Positions 10,701 through 21,496 of a stretch of 64,000 bases of DNA are shown here, piece by piece (the first letter of the stretch is position 1; the number at the start of each line of letters is the position of its first letter). The translations under genes were made by a program, and so were the position numbers. The stretch lies in contig MCFE01000151.1 in NCBI GenBank assembly GCA_002104905.1, positions 89,256-153,255 on the forward strand. The letters are read 5' to 3'. The notes beneath the pieces were generated by a model. That model worked only from the letters and a program-made list of their open reading frames with translations, searched no databases and was not told where the DNA came from. The stretch is from Basidiobolus meristosporus CBS 931.73. Lineage: Eukaryota > Basidiobolomycota > Basidiobolomycetes > Basidiobolales > Basidiobolaceae.

Positions 10701-12732
10701 GATTGTTGTGGGCAGATGGTGAGATTCCAGTAGATACTGGCTTTGCTTTCAATGCAACTGGCTTATACTTGGTATTTGTCTTACTTGTTGTCGATGGAAT
10801 GAAGTGTTGATCATAAAACAAAATATCCTTATGAACCTGTATGTTTTGTACTGGAATGGTGTCTGCATTTCTTGGATTATTCTCTTCTGCTGCACAAAAG
10901 GTTGCCCTTCTTTTTCGATCGTCAGATGTGATTGTCAGCCATAAGCTTCCATCAGGTCTATTATCAGCTTGTAGAAGAGATTTTCTCTCATATGGTCGTC
11001 CCAACAATACCTCAAAAGTGGGTCCATTGGCAACAATGAAAAAGGGAGAAGTAACCCTGATTCCTCCAATTTCAATTGGTACAGAGTGACAAAGTCCAAG
11101 CATCTTCTCTGTTGCACCTGTAGCAGTTCTCATATTCCAGTCAACTTCTGTCGATGGCAATTTGATTTTTTCAAAAGTCATAGCGGTGATAGCATTGATT
11201 TCTGATCCAGAATCAAAAACACATTCCACTTCAACATTGTTGATTGTAGCAGCATAGCTTCCTGTTGTTATAGAGTAAAAGGCTTTTTCCACTTCAAATC
11301 GTAGTTGTTCACTTGATAACGTTGTTGATGACTGTTCTTGATAATTCTTCAGGATATCTTTGTTCATAGGCTTAACCATTTCTGGTAGTAGTTGACTGAG
11401 ATTGTTGATGGCGGTGAACATTTCTTGATTTGTAAGTTGTGGAAATGGAGATTTCCAGAATTTGTCGATAACTTTCTGTGTAATTGCAGTAGTGTCATAC
11501 TTAGATTGAGGTTGCAAGTGTTCTTTTTGGATTTTTGATGTTTCTGGCTGTACTGGTATTTCAACAATTGGCTGATTTCTTTTGTCAGTACACACTTTTT
11601 TAGGATTGTTCTCTGTAGAAACATACTTTCTCTTATCAATAAGGCAATTAAACTCTTCAACTTCCTCTTTTTCCATTAGATATTCTTGGACCTGCCCTGA
11701 TGGATCTGATATTGTGAGTACGTAACGTTCATTGCTTGGAATTTCTGCAGTCTTTTGGATTTGTATGAAATTTGATGTCTTGGTGCTTTTACTTGATTCT
11801 TCTTGAGCAAGTACATAGGACCTCATTCCACCATAACCTCTGTTGATAGGCAAGGGATTTCCAGCAATATCACAGATCTTCCCATAACGATCAATCATAA
11901 CCTTATGACTGTCAATATCAATATTCAATATTTGACAACCATAACAGCTATGCTCAGCAGATTCACAGTACACACAATATTTGGTTTGCTGTGGATAATT
12001 ACTGGTTGTTTTGGGATTTTCTGGTCTTGCCTTGTTGATGCTTGATGATGGTACACTTTGAGAGTCCAACTTAAGCGTCAGTTTTCCTAATGCATCAATC
12101 AATTCATTAACCTGATCACTTTGTGGGTTATTTGTACGATGAAGAATTTGTTTAGCTGGAGTGGAAATCTTCATTTGAATATTAATGGAATCCATGACTT
12201 GTCTCCCGGATTGATAGTTTAACACCATTTGTTTAACATTGTCGTAGGAGCTTGTAGCCTGAACTTGGTGGCTAATGGCATTACGTATTTCAGGAGGCAT
12301 ATTCATCAGAAAATAGTTTCTTTGATAAAATCTTGGAATTCCAATAGCTGCTTCAACATGCCTTGCTTTTGACTCAAACTTTTGAATGTACTTCTGCAAG
12401 GGTTGGGTCTTGTCGTAAGGCATTTCTAGCTCATTTAGTGTAACAAACTGTGCTTCTTTTTGGTATTCAGCTAAAATAGTTTGTTGAGCAGTGTCCCAGT
12501 TATAGTTAGCGCCAACAGATATCTTAAATGGGTCCAAACTTCGTAAGAATCTTGATACTTCAACTTCACAGAGAAAGGGAAACAATTGGATTTTGTTCTT
12601 GTGTGATAGCTCAAATGCTGCAGCTATATCGTTAAACTCTTCTAGAAACTCAGTAACATTCTCTCCTGAGAATTTTACTGGAATGGCACCTTTGAAAGTG
12701 GCTATTAACTCTGGGAGTGGTGTATTGGTCAT
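7795..12732 (-). pseudogene. Gypsy gag-pol polyprotein, one frame broken by four TGA codons
   Basis: One continuous frame of 1,646 codons from ATG 12732 to TAG at 7797-7795. Its only interruptions are TGA at 10263-10261, 9465-9463, 8925-8923 and 7953-7951, with no frameshift. Order: gag; zinc knuckle CVYCESAEHSCYGC (CX2CX4HX4C); aspartic protease with FDSGSE; RT starting near WFTPLKKNGSLRF, with DLYSGYDQ and the active-site FLDD; RNase H-like region; integrase zinc site (H-H-CIPC) and DDE residues in HVDIIHL, IADNGE and SPVERGH. At the last three stops related elements usually carry a polar or basic residue, which fits CGA (Arg) to TGA, but this is inference. The first stop falls in early RT, so no full polyprotein is expected without readthrough. 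Confidence 0.92.
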
Positions 12733-12777
12733 TCTTGTAACGTTTCTTGATGCTTGTATAGTGAAAGGTTCAAACTA

Positions 12778-12799
12778 CCCAGGTCCTCCACCAAATTCT
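12778..12799 (-). other. Probable primer-binding site of the gypsy element
   Basis: Six bases after the 5' LTR the minus strand reads TGGTGGAGGACCTGGG, i.e. it begins with TGG as expected for pairing with a tRNA 3' CCA end. I could not assign the tRNA. Confidence 0.5.
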
Positions 12800-13895
12800 T
12801 GTTGTGTTGTATTATGATTAGTTTGGGGCTTGTTCTACAATGTAGAGGCTAATCAACAATATACAACAACTTCCAGTATGCTAATACTGAAATAGTTTAT
12901 TGGGAGTTTGATATACCGATAGAAGATATAACTTTCACTAATTTCCTCAATCTTGGGCTCAAAATATACTGTAGGCAGTGTTTATCACTTCTACAGCAGT
13001 GTTCTGACCTTCTGTCGACTAATGGGCTTATTTACTTTTATAGTAACTTTTCCTTATTTGGAAGTCACTTTCCTTTCTGAGAAAATATTTCCTAATATGG
13101 AAATTCTGAACTCCCCTTTAACCTAAAGGGGTGTGTTGTAGAAGTCTCTAAAGGGGTCTTTAGACTAAAGGGGTGTCTAAAGGGGTGTCTTTAGAGTAAA
13201 GGGGCTTCTTAGAGGGGACTTTTCCGATAGAAAAGTGGTAGTTTCTTGTAGAACTTAGATTGGATTCTTGTGAGCTTTGCAGTCTCTTTACTGATGTAGT
13301 ACTGATCAAAGTCAGAATACTCAACAGTGCAAGTGATGCAGGGGAAGTCTTATAACCTTTAAACTTGTAATCGTAGTGTGGAGATTCTGGAAAGAGAGGC
13401 TCTCCCTTTATTTTTCAGCTGGGGAAGTCATATATATGAAAATTTTGAAGGATCAAAGTTTTTGGGCGATTGCGCAAGCAATACACGTGATACGAAGCTA
13501 AAATTTTGCAGTGGCGCAGATCGGACATAGGCGCAGCACCTGTGAAAATTTCACGTGATTTGATTGGCTGGTTCGAAAGTTACACGCGATCAAAGTCACC
13601 ATAGTAATCCTAGCAATAAGGCATAGTATATATAATAATTGGACTCTTTTGGTCATAACTCCTTAAGTACTGCTTCAAATGAGCTGTAATTTGAAACATG
13701 TGTTGGCTACTATGTGTTCTGTATGACATAATATTCTTGGGTGGATTGCTTGTCAGGGTCTGAAGCATTTGCTCTTCAAAGTTGGAAATTCTTGATCTTT
13801 CACTTGTGTGTTACAATAGCAAAAAGCAAAATAAAGAAATGAGTGCAATATTGGTTTAGAGATATTGTAGTAATGGAATACTTTCCATTACCACA
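12800..13895 (-). repeat. 5' LTR of the gypsy element
   Basis: 1096 bp, 99.6 percent identical to 6691-7786. Ends are TG...CA. The outer flank is CATC (13896-13899), matching the other side. Confidence 0.95.
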
Positions 13896-14684
13896 CATCC
13901 ACATACAGAGCTAATAGAACTGGATTTGCTCTATCTGGATTACACTATATACTATAATCAGCTATACTCCTATGAAGCTCAAAGACTCTAAATAAGAATC
14001 TATCTTGGAAAACCAGGCTCTTGGTGATTGTTAGGTTCCATACAGAGATTCTTTATGCTTGCAGACCAAATGGGGGCTACTTTGGTCAACAGGCCCATCA
14101 GGCTGGTCTTTATACATGTCCTCAGCAAGTTCTCCACTCAGCAATGCAGTTTTACATCCATTTGATGTGTAAAAACTGATATTTGGCTGCAACAGCAAAT
14201 ATTAATATGATGGAATTTAACTTGGCTACCAGTGCAGAGGTCTCAGCATAGTCCAATCCATTTGTTTGAGAGTATCTTTTGGCCACAAGTCTTGCTTTGT
14301 ATCTTTTAATGGTACCATCATCCTTGCATTTTGTCTTCAAGACCCATCTGCATCCAATTGATATTTGGTGGATTGATTATTTGACTGAGTTCCAGGTGTG
14401 ATTTTCCATCAGTGTCTGCTACTCCACAGTCATTGCAGATCTCCAAGGTTTTGTCTAAGGGCTATTTAGGGCCTCTTTTACAGTCTGCAGCTCATCAATA
14501 TGGACTGAATAGGAATGGGCTAAGCTTGCACTCTCATTAATATGGTATTTTGGGCTATTTCTGGTCCTGTTGGATCTCCTTGCTTATGATACAGGATTGA
14601 TCACTTTTGGGATACTCCTGGGCACTGATTTAAGCTGTATTAAGGTTGTAGGGTCCTCTAGAGTGAAAAAATACGCACTGGTAA
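13896..14684 (-). pseudogene. Copia pol fragment, right of the gypsy insertion
   Basis: The minus strand matches copia reverse transcriptase from the region before YVDD back to the linker before RT (compare about 61180-61940). An open piece at 14340-14152 reads KDDGTIKRYKARLVAK, the conserved RT start. Gag, protease and integrase are missing: the linker sequence joins an LTR near 14685. Together with 6546-6690 this is one old, internally deleted copia copy. Confidence 0.8.
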
Positions 14685-15035
14685 GTCTTTTGTAGGAGTT
14701 TTTGTAGACACTGGAAGTGATTGGGAGAAGAAGTAGATTGTGTGTTTTCTGTCAATGATTTATTGAATGTAAGATTAGTATTTGTACTACTACATGATTC
14801 TGGCAAAACAAACATGAAGAATACTTTAATAAAGGTCTCAAATACATGCATGCAAAGTTTAGGGCTGTTATAACAACTCATCAAACTTTTATGATCTAGG
14901 TACCTAATATATTAGTGAAAATGTTCTGAGTAAATCTCAAAAAGGGATTTGGTCAGTATTCTCTTATCTTTGTAGGTATTGATCTAAGTGACCAAGTTTG
15001 GTGAACATTTAGGTGAAATCACAAGCTTTTACAAT
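14685..15035 (-). repeat. Decayed Ty1/copia LTR
   Basis: Similar in reverse orientation to the LTRs at 58596 and 62931 (GGAAGTGATTGGGAGAAGAAGT at the left, AGGTGAAATCACAAGCTTTTAC at the right), with many substitutions. It is probably the 5' LTR of the copia relic to its left. Confidence 0.7.
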
Positions 15036-15129
15036 GGACAGAAGTCCCAAGAACTCAGCTGTTAGGCTATTCAGGGGGATGACTATTGCATCTGTGTCAT
15101 TACTTTACTTATCCACTTGTTTCATCTTG

Positions 15130-15480
15130 TTAACCTACATGGCATACTCAAAGTCCCTGGGAGAACAGGTAGATTGTGTGACTTTCATTGATTGATATAT
15201 TGATTGTAAAAGTAGTATCAACATCTCTATAAGGTCTTGGCAAAACAAGCCCACACATTTTATATAGAAAGGTCTCAAGAGCATGTATGAAAGGTTTAGG
15301 GCTGTTTGGACAGCTTACCAATATTTTATATTCCAAGTAGCTGATATTTTAGTGAAGATATTCTTGGTAAGTCCCAATAACAAGTCTGACCAGAATCCCC
15401 CAAGATTTGTATACAATGATCTAAGTTACTCAGTTAGGTGAATATTCAGCAACAATTACAAAATTTATAACCAAGTCAAG
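15130..15480 (-). repeat. Second decayed copia LTR
   Basis: A more diverged copy of the same LTR: GGTAGATTGTGTG...TTCATTGATTGATATATTGA...GGTCTTGGCAAAACAAGCC...GGGCTGTTTGGACAGC. The ends are eroded, so the coordinates are approximate. Confidence 0.6.
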
Positions 15481-18040
15481 AATGCAAAGAATGCTTGAAA
15501 TGCCTTGAAAGACACTTTTATTTATAGTCAACAGCTAAGAAAGTGTTATATTACAAAAGTGTTGCCTGGCAAAGAAAGGAAAATCAGCTCTACAGAAATA
15601 CCCAGGTGGTCAATGAGATGAAATCAGTGGGTAAGTAGGTAGCTGCCATCTAGCTCTATAGCTCAAGTATACAAGTACAACAAGGTCAAAATTCTCATGG
15701 CTACCTGTCTGGTACATTTGCTGCTCATTTCAGCTATGCTAGCATATAGCTGTACTACCCAGTTCACCAATATTAGGTTTTGTATGACATTGACATTGAC
15801 ATTGTGGTTGTCATATATGAGCGTGAAGGATGCTAAGAGAACCTGGAGAACAACCAGGTAAATAAGATGCTGCCACAAGGTATATGGTATTGCTGGCTAC
15901 TTTTACTCTGGATAGATATAGTATGCAACCTATAAACAGCTTGCAGAAAAGATACCATCACCATATTACGGGAGCAGCATGCTGTGGAAATTTTGATAGG
16001 CAAAAGAACTAAATTTGCAATCCCCGATATATATGTGCAAGCTACGATTAGATATCTAAAATATGAATATCTGAAGGGCATTGGTGGTGCACTGTAGGGA
16101 AGCCCACCAACATCCAATATAAGTTCAAAGTGGAGCACGCAACAAACCAGGAGTGGATACCTCCGTAGCAGCCACCGCTATAACAAGCCCCCATTATCAC
16201 ACAGTATTGGCAATATGCAAATCATTACTAGGGACAATTGTAGCAAGATTGCGGGTAGTAGTGGAAGTGGTCTGTTGAGCAGGTAGAAATTAATACTATT
16301 CCTCAATAAGTAAATTCATCCAAACAAACCACTTAAACCATAAACAGCAAGGGAGTTTACAAGATAATGGGCCATTCGAACGCGCAGCCCAGCCACTGGC
16401 AATCACAAATCAGGATCAATCAGGGGAAGGGTGTGGGCTACCGGTAAAAATGCAAAAATGCAAATTCACAATCTTCACCATGGGTAGCACTGCACCTACC
16501 ATTCCGAGATCATGGGTTTTACTATGGATTGTAGTTCAAAAATAAGTGGGTGAGCCTGTATGAGCTCTGAGGCTCCAAGCAACTTGGGGACCGATTGTTC
16601 TAGGTACGCAATACCACTGAGGGGTTGGCGACCAAGCATCTGGCCAATCACAGTCGACCGCAATCTGAGGGCCAGTAGCTCATTGCCACAGGTAAATTAA
16701 GATATTCATCCAGTGAGCGCTGCATACTACTCGCAACCATATGGAATTCAGGTTGTCTCCAACTGGATCACCTGCTAGATGCAGCAAAGCCAGCTTAGTA
16801 CTTTGGATGGGAATCTGGTGAACTAAGGATAAATCACCGTTACACAGTTCACTCAAGCACCTGGGCGATAGAAAACTCCATACGATGACTACATAGCGCT
16901 TACCCTCAGAACGGTTGGTGGGCTTGACACGGTTTTGGGTTGGGCCTCAATGTAGGGATTAGGAGGTTGAGTGTGATTACACGAAATGAGGCATTTATGC
17001 TAATTAAGCTGCAATTCATCCGGCTCTTAGCTCAGATATAGGGCTGCCGTTTCCAACCTGATTGCCTCACCCATAGGGTACGAGCTCATTCTATTCGATG
17101 GAAAAGATCGAGGGCTCCTAGAATTATTCATGGTTCACGACAACCTAAATAAAAATCCAGGTGACAAGAATAGAACTTCCGGTTTAGGCACATATCAGGC
17201 TGTGTCACCTGAGTCCATGGAAGGACTTCTACGTTGAATGGGAGAAAGGCTGATTAATCTAGAAACAAACAGCCTCCCTAATGAGGCGTATCTTGAGCGA
17301 AGCCAATGCTGTGGTTATGCCGAATTAGCAGCATCACCCGAAATCATATATTTGGTTGATTCGGTAGTGAACCTAGAGATCTCCACACCCCTCGACCCGG
17401 TACAAGCAAGGCAGGCCCTCTCCTGACGGGTGCTGATTCAGATAGGATGAAGCTCACAACAGAGGCCCCGAAGACAAGAATAGGACTGTCAGAGCCATCA
17501 AAGAGCAGAGGTAACCCAGCACAGTTTATCTCGGCATAGTGGGGATCAATTCACTCATTCTGGGACGATTCCGATATCATGGCAGGAAACCAATACTTGT
17601 TCAATATCACCTAAACCACTCTTATCAATGCCAATCCAGATAATTCCAAGATTCCCTAAACTAGCAGGTCCCCATGATTGGCCACACCTCTGCGTTGGTG
17701 CATAGGTGATTCGGTTTGGTCAACCCATATTAGTGGATCAGCCACTGATCTTGCGAACGGATATTTTTGAACAAAAGAAACTTAATTGGATTTCGAATTA
17801 GGAATCACCATTTCCACACCACAATTGTTGTCCTGACACCCATTTCAATTAGCCGTACATTGTGTCGAGTGGATCAATGATCTGATAGTGTCACTCAATG
17901 CTAACCTTTGATTAACTGCTGAGATCCGGAACTACAAATGATGCGGATCTCTTTGATGCGAGGATCGGTCCATTTCAACTCATTCGCGTGAATGTAAACA
18001 ACGTGGTGATTCTTTCAGGGAATCCCAGTGATAATCGCGA
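15481..18040. other. Long non-coding stretch upstream of the zinc-finger gene
   Basis: Apart from the first 100-200 bases next to the copia relic, base composition becomes mixed and no ORF above about 100 codons looks like a protein. I see no repeat, RNA gene or known motif. It may hold the regulatory region of the zinc-finger gene. Confidence 0.5.
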
Positions 18041-18042
18041 CT

Positions 18043-18060
18043 CCCTATAAAAGGCGCCGG
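18043..18060 (+). promoter_or_regulatory. TATA box of the zinc-finger gene
   Basis: CTATAAAAGG, a near-consensus TATA element, lies about 120 bp before the ATG at 18167. A start of transcription near 18075-18090 would give a 5' UTR of about 80-90 nt. Confidence 0.55.
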
Positions 18061-18166
18061 GCTGTCCCTCGCCTGCAAGGCACTTTCCCCTTAGCTCGCT
18101 TCCATTTGAAGCAATCCCTCCTTCCAAACAGGCCAGGCTACGACTTAGAAACACCCCGCCAGCCGA

Positions 18167-19396
18167 ATGCACAACGACTTGCACTCCAGCTGCGAATGGA
18201 GGAGCCAAGATGTTCCAATACTGATAACCCCTCCTCAGGAGGAATGTCTTCCTCAGCTCTCCCCATACCCCACCCGTCTTACTCAAGATGGTCCCGTGTC
18301 GAACCAACCACTCTCCAATCCTCCAGTCGCATTCCAGAGCCATGGCGAGCTCAGTGACGTATTTAATCTCAGCTTCGACCTGTCCGACCCGGAGTGTGAT
18401 TTATCCGCCTACGGCTCTGTTCAACCATCTCCTGTGCCGTCGCCGTCCTGCGACACGTTCGGGTTTGAGGAGGATTCCAATGCATACACCATCTCCTGTC
18501 GCAGGGATAGCTTTGCGCACTCCGACACCTCTGACCTGAACGACGAGATCAACAACATGCTGATTCAAGATCTGGCCTACACCAACTTCCCCAACTTCTC
18601 GACCGATGCACTTTCCTCCCTCCAACCCACCTACGTTGGCCGAGCCCGTTCAGCCAGTTGCACCATACGATCAGCACCACACCTGTCTGAAGCGGTCTTT
18701 TCCAGCCCTTCTCCCTACGCTAGCCCCCATATATCAAGACATAGCATCTCAGACCTATCCTTCGCCGCTCATACCCCGGGGATGGCGCGGTCCAGAGCCA
18801 ATAGTCTATCCTCGCTTCCTCCCCATTCTTCAATAATTCCATTGCAGCCGACCGACCAGAGTTTCTACCCCATGCTGCCGGGGAGCTATGCCCCCGGTCC
18901 ATCTCCATCAACATCGCCCGCAGTGGATCGGTTTCCTATCCGGCTCGAAGGCTCGGCCGAGTCCTTGCCCGCACTTTCCTCCTCGTACGGCTCATATCAG
19001 AGCCATGGCTATCAGTGGGACAGCAACGGCTCGTCGACTGAATACCTCTCCCTGGACGACTCAACCCTTAGCTCGGAATACTTCCATCATTCCAACATGG
19101 TCTCGTACAATATATCCGATCTCTCCACACATCCGTACCCCATGAAGGGGAAGCGATCTCCACGGTCGCACATCTGCCACTTTTGCCAACGGCCATTCAC
19201 CCGGAAACACGATCTCCATCGTCATATCCGAGTTCATACCGGTGATAAGCCATACAGATGCGACCTATGCGGAAAGACTTTTGCCCGAACGGACGCTCTG
19301 AAACGGCATTTCCGGGTGGACGAGGAGTGCGGCAAGGCATACAAAGCCGGTGGCAAAAGCAAGGAGGAGTCCGTACCAAAAGCAGAGGATTCGTGA
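18167..19396 (+). CDS. C2H2 zinc-finger transcription factor
   Basis: A 409-residue intronless ORF. Residues about 1-325 are low-complexity, rich in Ser, Pro, Tyr and Asp, typical of activation regions. The C-terminus has two adjacent zinc fingers. The first, CHFCQRPFTRKHDLHRHIRVH, is CX2CX12HX3H and is joined by a TGDKPY linker to the second, starting CDLCGKTFARTDALKRH. In the second the last ligand appears to be a cysteine (HFRVDEEC) rather than histidine, a variant common in fungal two-finger factors. A Lys/Glu-rich tail follows. GC content and codon use are richer than in the flanking repeats. Likely a nuclear DNA-binding regulator; target genes unknown, and I cannot match it to a named factor. 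The ATG was chosen because it opens the long frame downstream of the TATA box. Confidence 0.85.
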   Translation: MHNDLHSSCEWRSQDVPILITPPQEECLPQLSPYPTRLTQDGPVSNQPLSNPPVAFQSHGELSDVFNLSFDLSDPECDLSAYGSVQPSPVPSPSCDTFGFEEDSNAYTISCRRDSFAHSDTSDLNDEINNMLIQDLAYTNFPNFSTDALSSLQPTYVGRARSASCTIRSAPHLSEAVFSSPSPYASPHISRHSISDLSFAAHTPGMARSRANSLSSLPPHSSIIPLQPTDQSFYPMLPGSYAPGPSPSTSPAVDRFPIRLEGSAESLPALSSSYGSYQSHGYQWDSNGSSTEYLSLDDSTLSSEYFHHSNMVSYNISDLSTHPYPMKGKRSPRSHICHFCQRPFTRKHDLHRHIRVHTGDKPYRCDLCGKTFARTDALKRHFRVDEECGKAYKAGGKSKEESVPKAEDS

Positions 19397-21480
19397 CGAA
19401 TCCAGCCGGCTGCCCATCATCGGTGATGGGCGGATGGCTTTGTGGGGATTGTAGTCATTGTACATTCATACACACCACGACAGTTGCGGTACCAAGAGTT
19501 GTGTCACATGCAGGAACTTAAGACCCCGAGCTTATGTTCTGTGTAGATATATTTATGTATAGTATTCGAATCAGTTTTAATCGCCCATGCTCATTAGAAA
19601 GCCCACCATGGCACAGTAGTTGTCTTTCTCTACTGACGTATCTGAAGACGCGAGTTTGACAGTGCGAGCTTGGGCACACGCCCATCTGATAATAAACCCC
19701 CGCTCCGGCACCGACGAGCGAACCTCACCATTGCCCTTTCCCTTCCATGTGGGCCCAGCATTTGGGTTCAAGTGGGATCATGCTGACTGAAGCTGATACA
19801 TAGCCTAAGCGGATTTATGGCCTAGGTCTAGATCCAGTTCCCACCGAAAATTCACATGGAACTATTCTGAGGTGTGACGTAAATGATTGAACACTCCCAC
19901 CGATTCCAAACCTGGATGCTTATCTGCGCCAAAGAGGACACACATTGGTAATCGCGATTCAGGGTTAGATCTTGTTGGTGTACCAATGAGGAGTGGCAGG
20001 AGCAGATGTAGATTAATACGTAGATAACGTCCGCAGTATTCGTTCAACGCGAACCTGATTGGGAAAAATCCGGCACCCACAGCCAGTAAGCTCGAGCTCT
20101 GCTCTTGAAGGAAAGATGACCCGTCGCTGGGGCTGTAGAGGCGGCATGAGAGCTGGAGGCACTTCGGACGGAGTTGGGAAGGGCTTCACAATGGTAGATG
20201 CAGCTAAAAAACCTGAATCTCCGTCGATGAATCACGAAGCGTGTAGGTGGTCCGATGAGGTTGCTCGGAGAACAGTCTCTACACACTGGTAAACACCGCA
20301 ACCCGTTTATAGGGATGGTTTTAGATATTGACGCTACGACTTGCCGAGATGGATTTATCGACATTGTATCTAAATCTAGCTTAATGTTGGTGTCACCACC
20401 AACTCCTCCTTGGGTTGCTTTTATGGAGACCGGCTTGATTCATCCAATCAACCAAGTGCACTGTTAGCTCACCTCAGGTAGCAGGGGGCGGGGTGAGGCT
20501 AATCGTATGGATTTCGGTGCTGTGTCGGGTTGCTTGGTGGCACAAGGCCGTATCCGCGCAATGGTAGTAGAGGCTATTCTGGTCAAACATTGGTGCTTGT
20601 CTAATTTTAACCACCCGCCCTCCATTGGATCCACATGCCAAGCGGGGATATCGCAATATATGGAAAGCATTAAAATACCCAACTCAAGCCTAGGGAGGCC
20701 AGATGACTAGGCGCAAACTAACATGCCGTGTCAATAGGGTGAACAACAAATGGTCAAATGCAACCTTTTCGGCCACTCATTGCCGTGCTACTGGCATATT
20801 GTGTATCACATAACGAACCCCAAACTAGTTCTAAGGCTGTCTGAACTCCCATCTAGGCTGATTGTTCGGCATGCGTTGGGAGAATGACTGATGTAACACG
20901 AGATGTAGGTGCATCCCAAAGGATGTATTGAAATTAGATAGATCTTGGGAGGGACTGGATATCAATTGCAGGTAGATGCTGCGGTCAAGAGTTATATATT
21001 GATTTCCGCATGAGATGACGGACTGATTCGGGCTGTTTGCTGCTAAAGCTTAGACATCTCTGCTATGAAGATGCCAGGGCATTCCAAGTGGCATGATTGT
21101 TCTGGGTGAAGCCCGTGTGAAGCAGGCGTCTAATGAATCTGATACCAAATACCCGTTTGGATGAAAAGGGATAAGGATCTATCAACTCATATACTCCAGG
21201 TCTCATTTTACGCTTGTGCCTGCAGATTGCAAAGGGATATTGTGATTATTGCTAGCATTCACCAAACTTACATATAATCTCTAGGTTGAAAGTAAGGCAC
21301 AGACAGATATAGTGCTTTCTTGTCAGAGTACAAAGATGATAGCTGCTTTACATATTGTATGTCACTTGTAGGTATTAGATTGTCACACAATCCATCAACA
21401 GTAAGCAATACATTTGCCCCTTGAAAGATTGGAAATCTGGGCCTTTTTTTATTTTACAGTCATTTCCACATTTGACATGT
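19397..21480. other. Non-coding stretch downstream of the zinc-finger gene
   Basis: Only short ORFs on both strands, none with a domain or conserved look. The 3' UTR of the zinc-finger gene probably occupies the first 150-200 bases. From about 21180 the composition turns AT-rich and repeat-like as it approaches the unknown repeat. Confidence 0.5.
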
Positions 21481-21496
21481 CAAGTGGATTTGGGAT

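Larger units (their letters stand above)
6691..13895 (-). mobile_element. Nearly complete Ty3/gypsy LTR retrotransposon
   Basis: 7,205 bp with two 1096-bp LTRs, a single gag-pol reading frame, a purine tract beside the 3' LTR and a leader of 67 nt after the 5' LTR. Domain order gag, protease, reverse transcriptase/RNase H, integrase is that of the Ty3/gypsy (Metaviridae-like) group. The flanks are CATC (6687-6690) and CATC (13896-13899), a 4-bp target duplication. The LTRs differ at only four positions, so the insertion is young. It sits inside an older copia pol gene. Confidence 0.95.

Noticed and set aside
7795-12732. TGA as a sense codon in this organism
   Set aside because: ECT1, VMA9 and tyrosinase end naturally at TGA after complete domains, so the standard code is used. 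The in-frame TGA codons are better explained by CpG decay.
6691-13895. CRISPR-like or other array from the repeated short units in the LTR
   Set aside because: The units are irregular, without spacers, and belong to the LTR; the host is a eukaryote.
17238-17426. Small plus-strand ORF upstream of the zinc-finger gene
   Set aside because: 62 codons, no domain and no promoter signal; likely chance.
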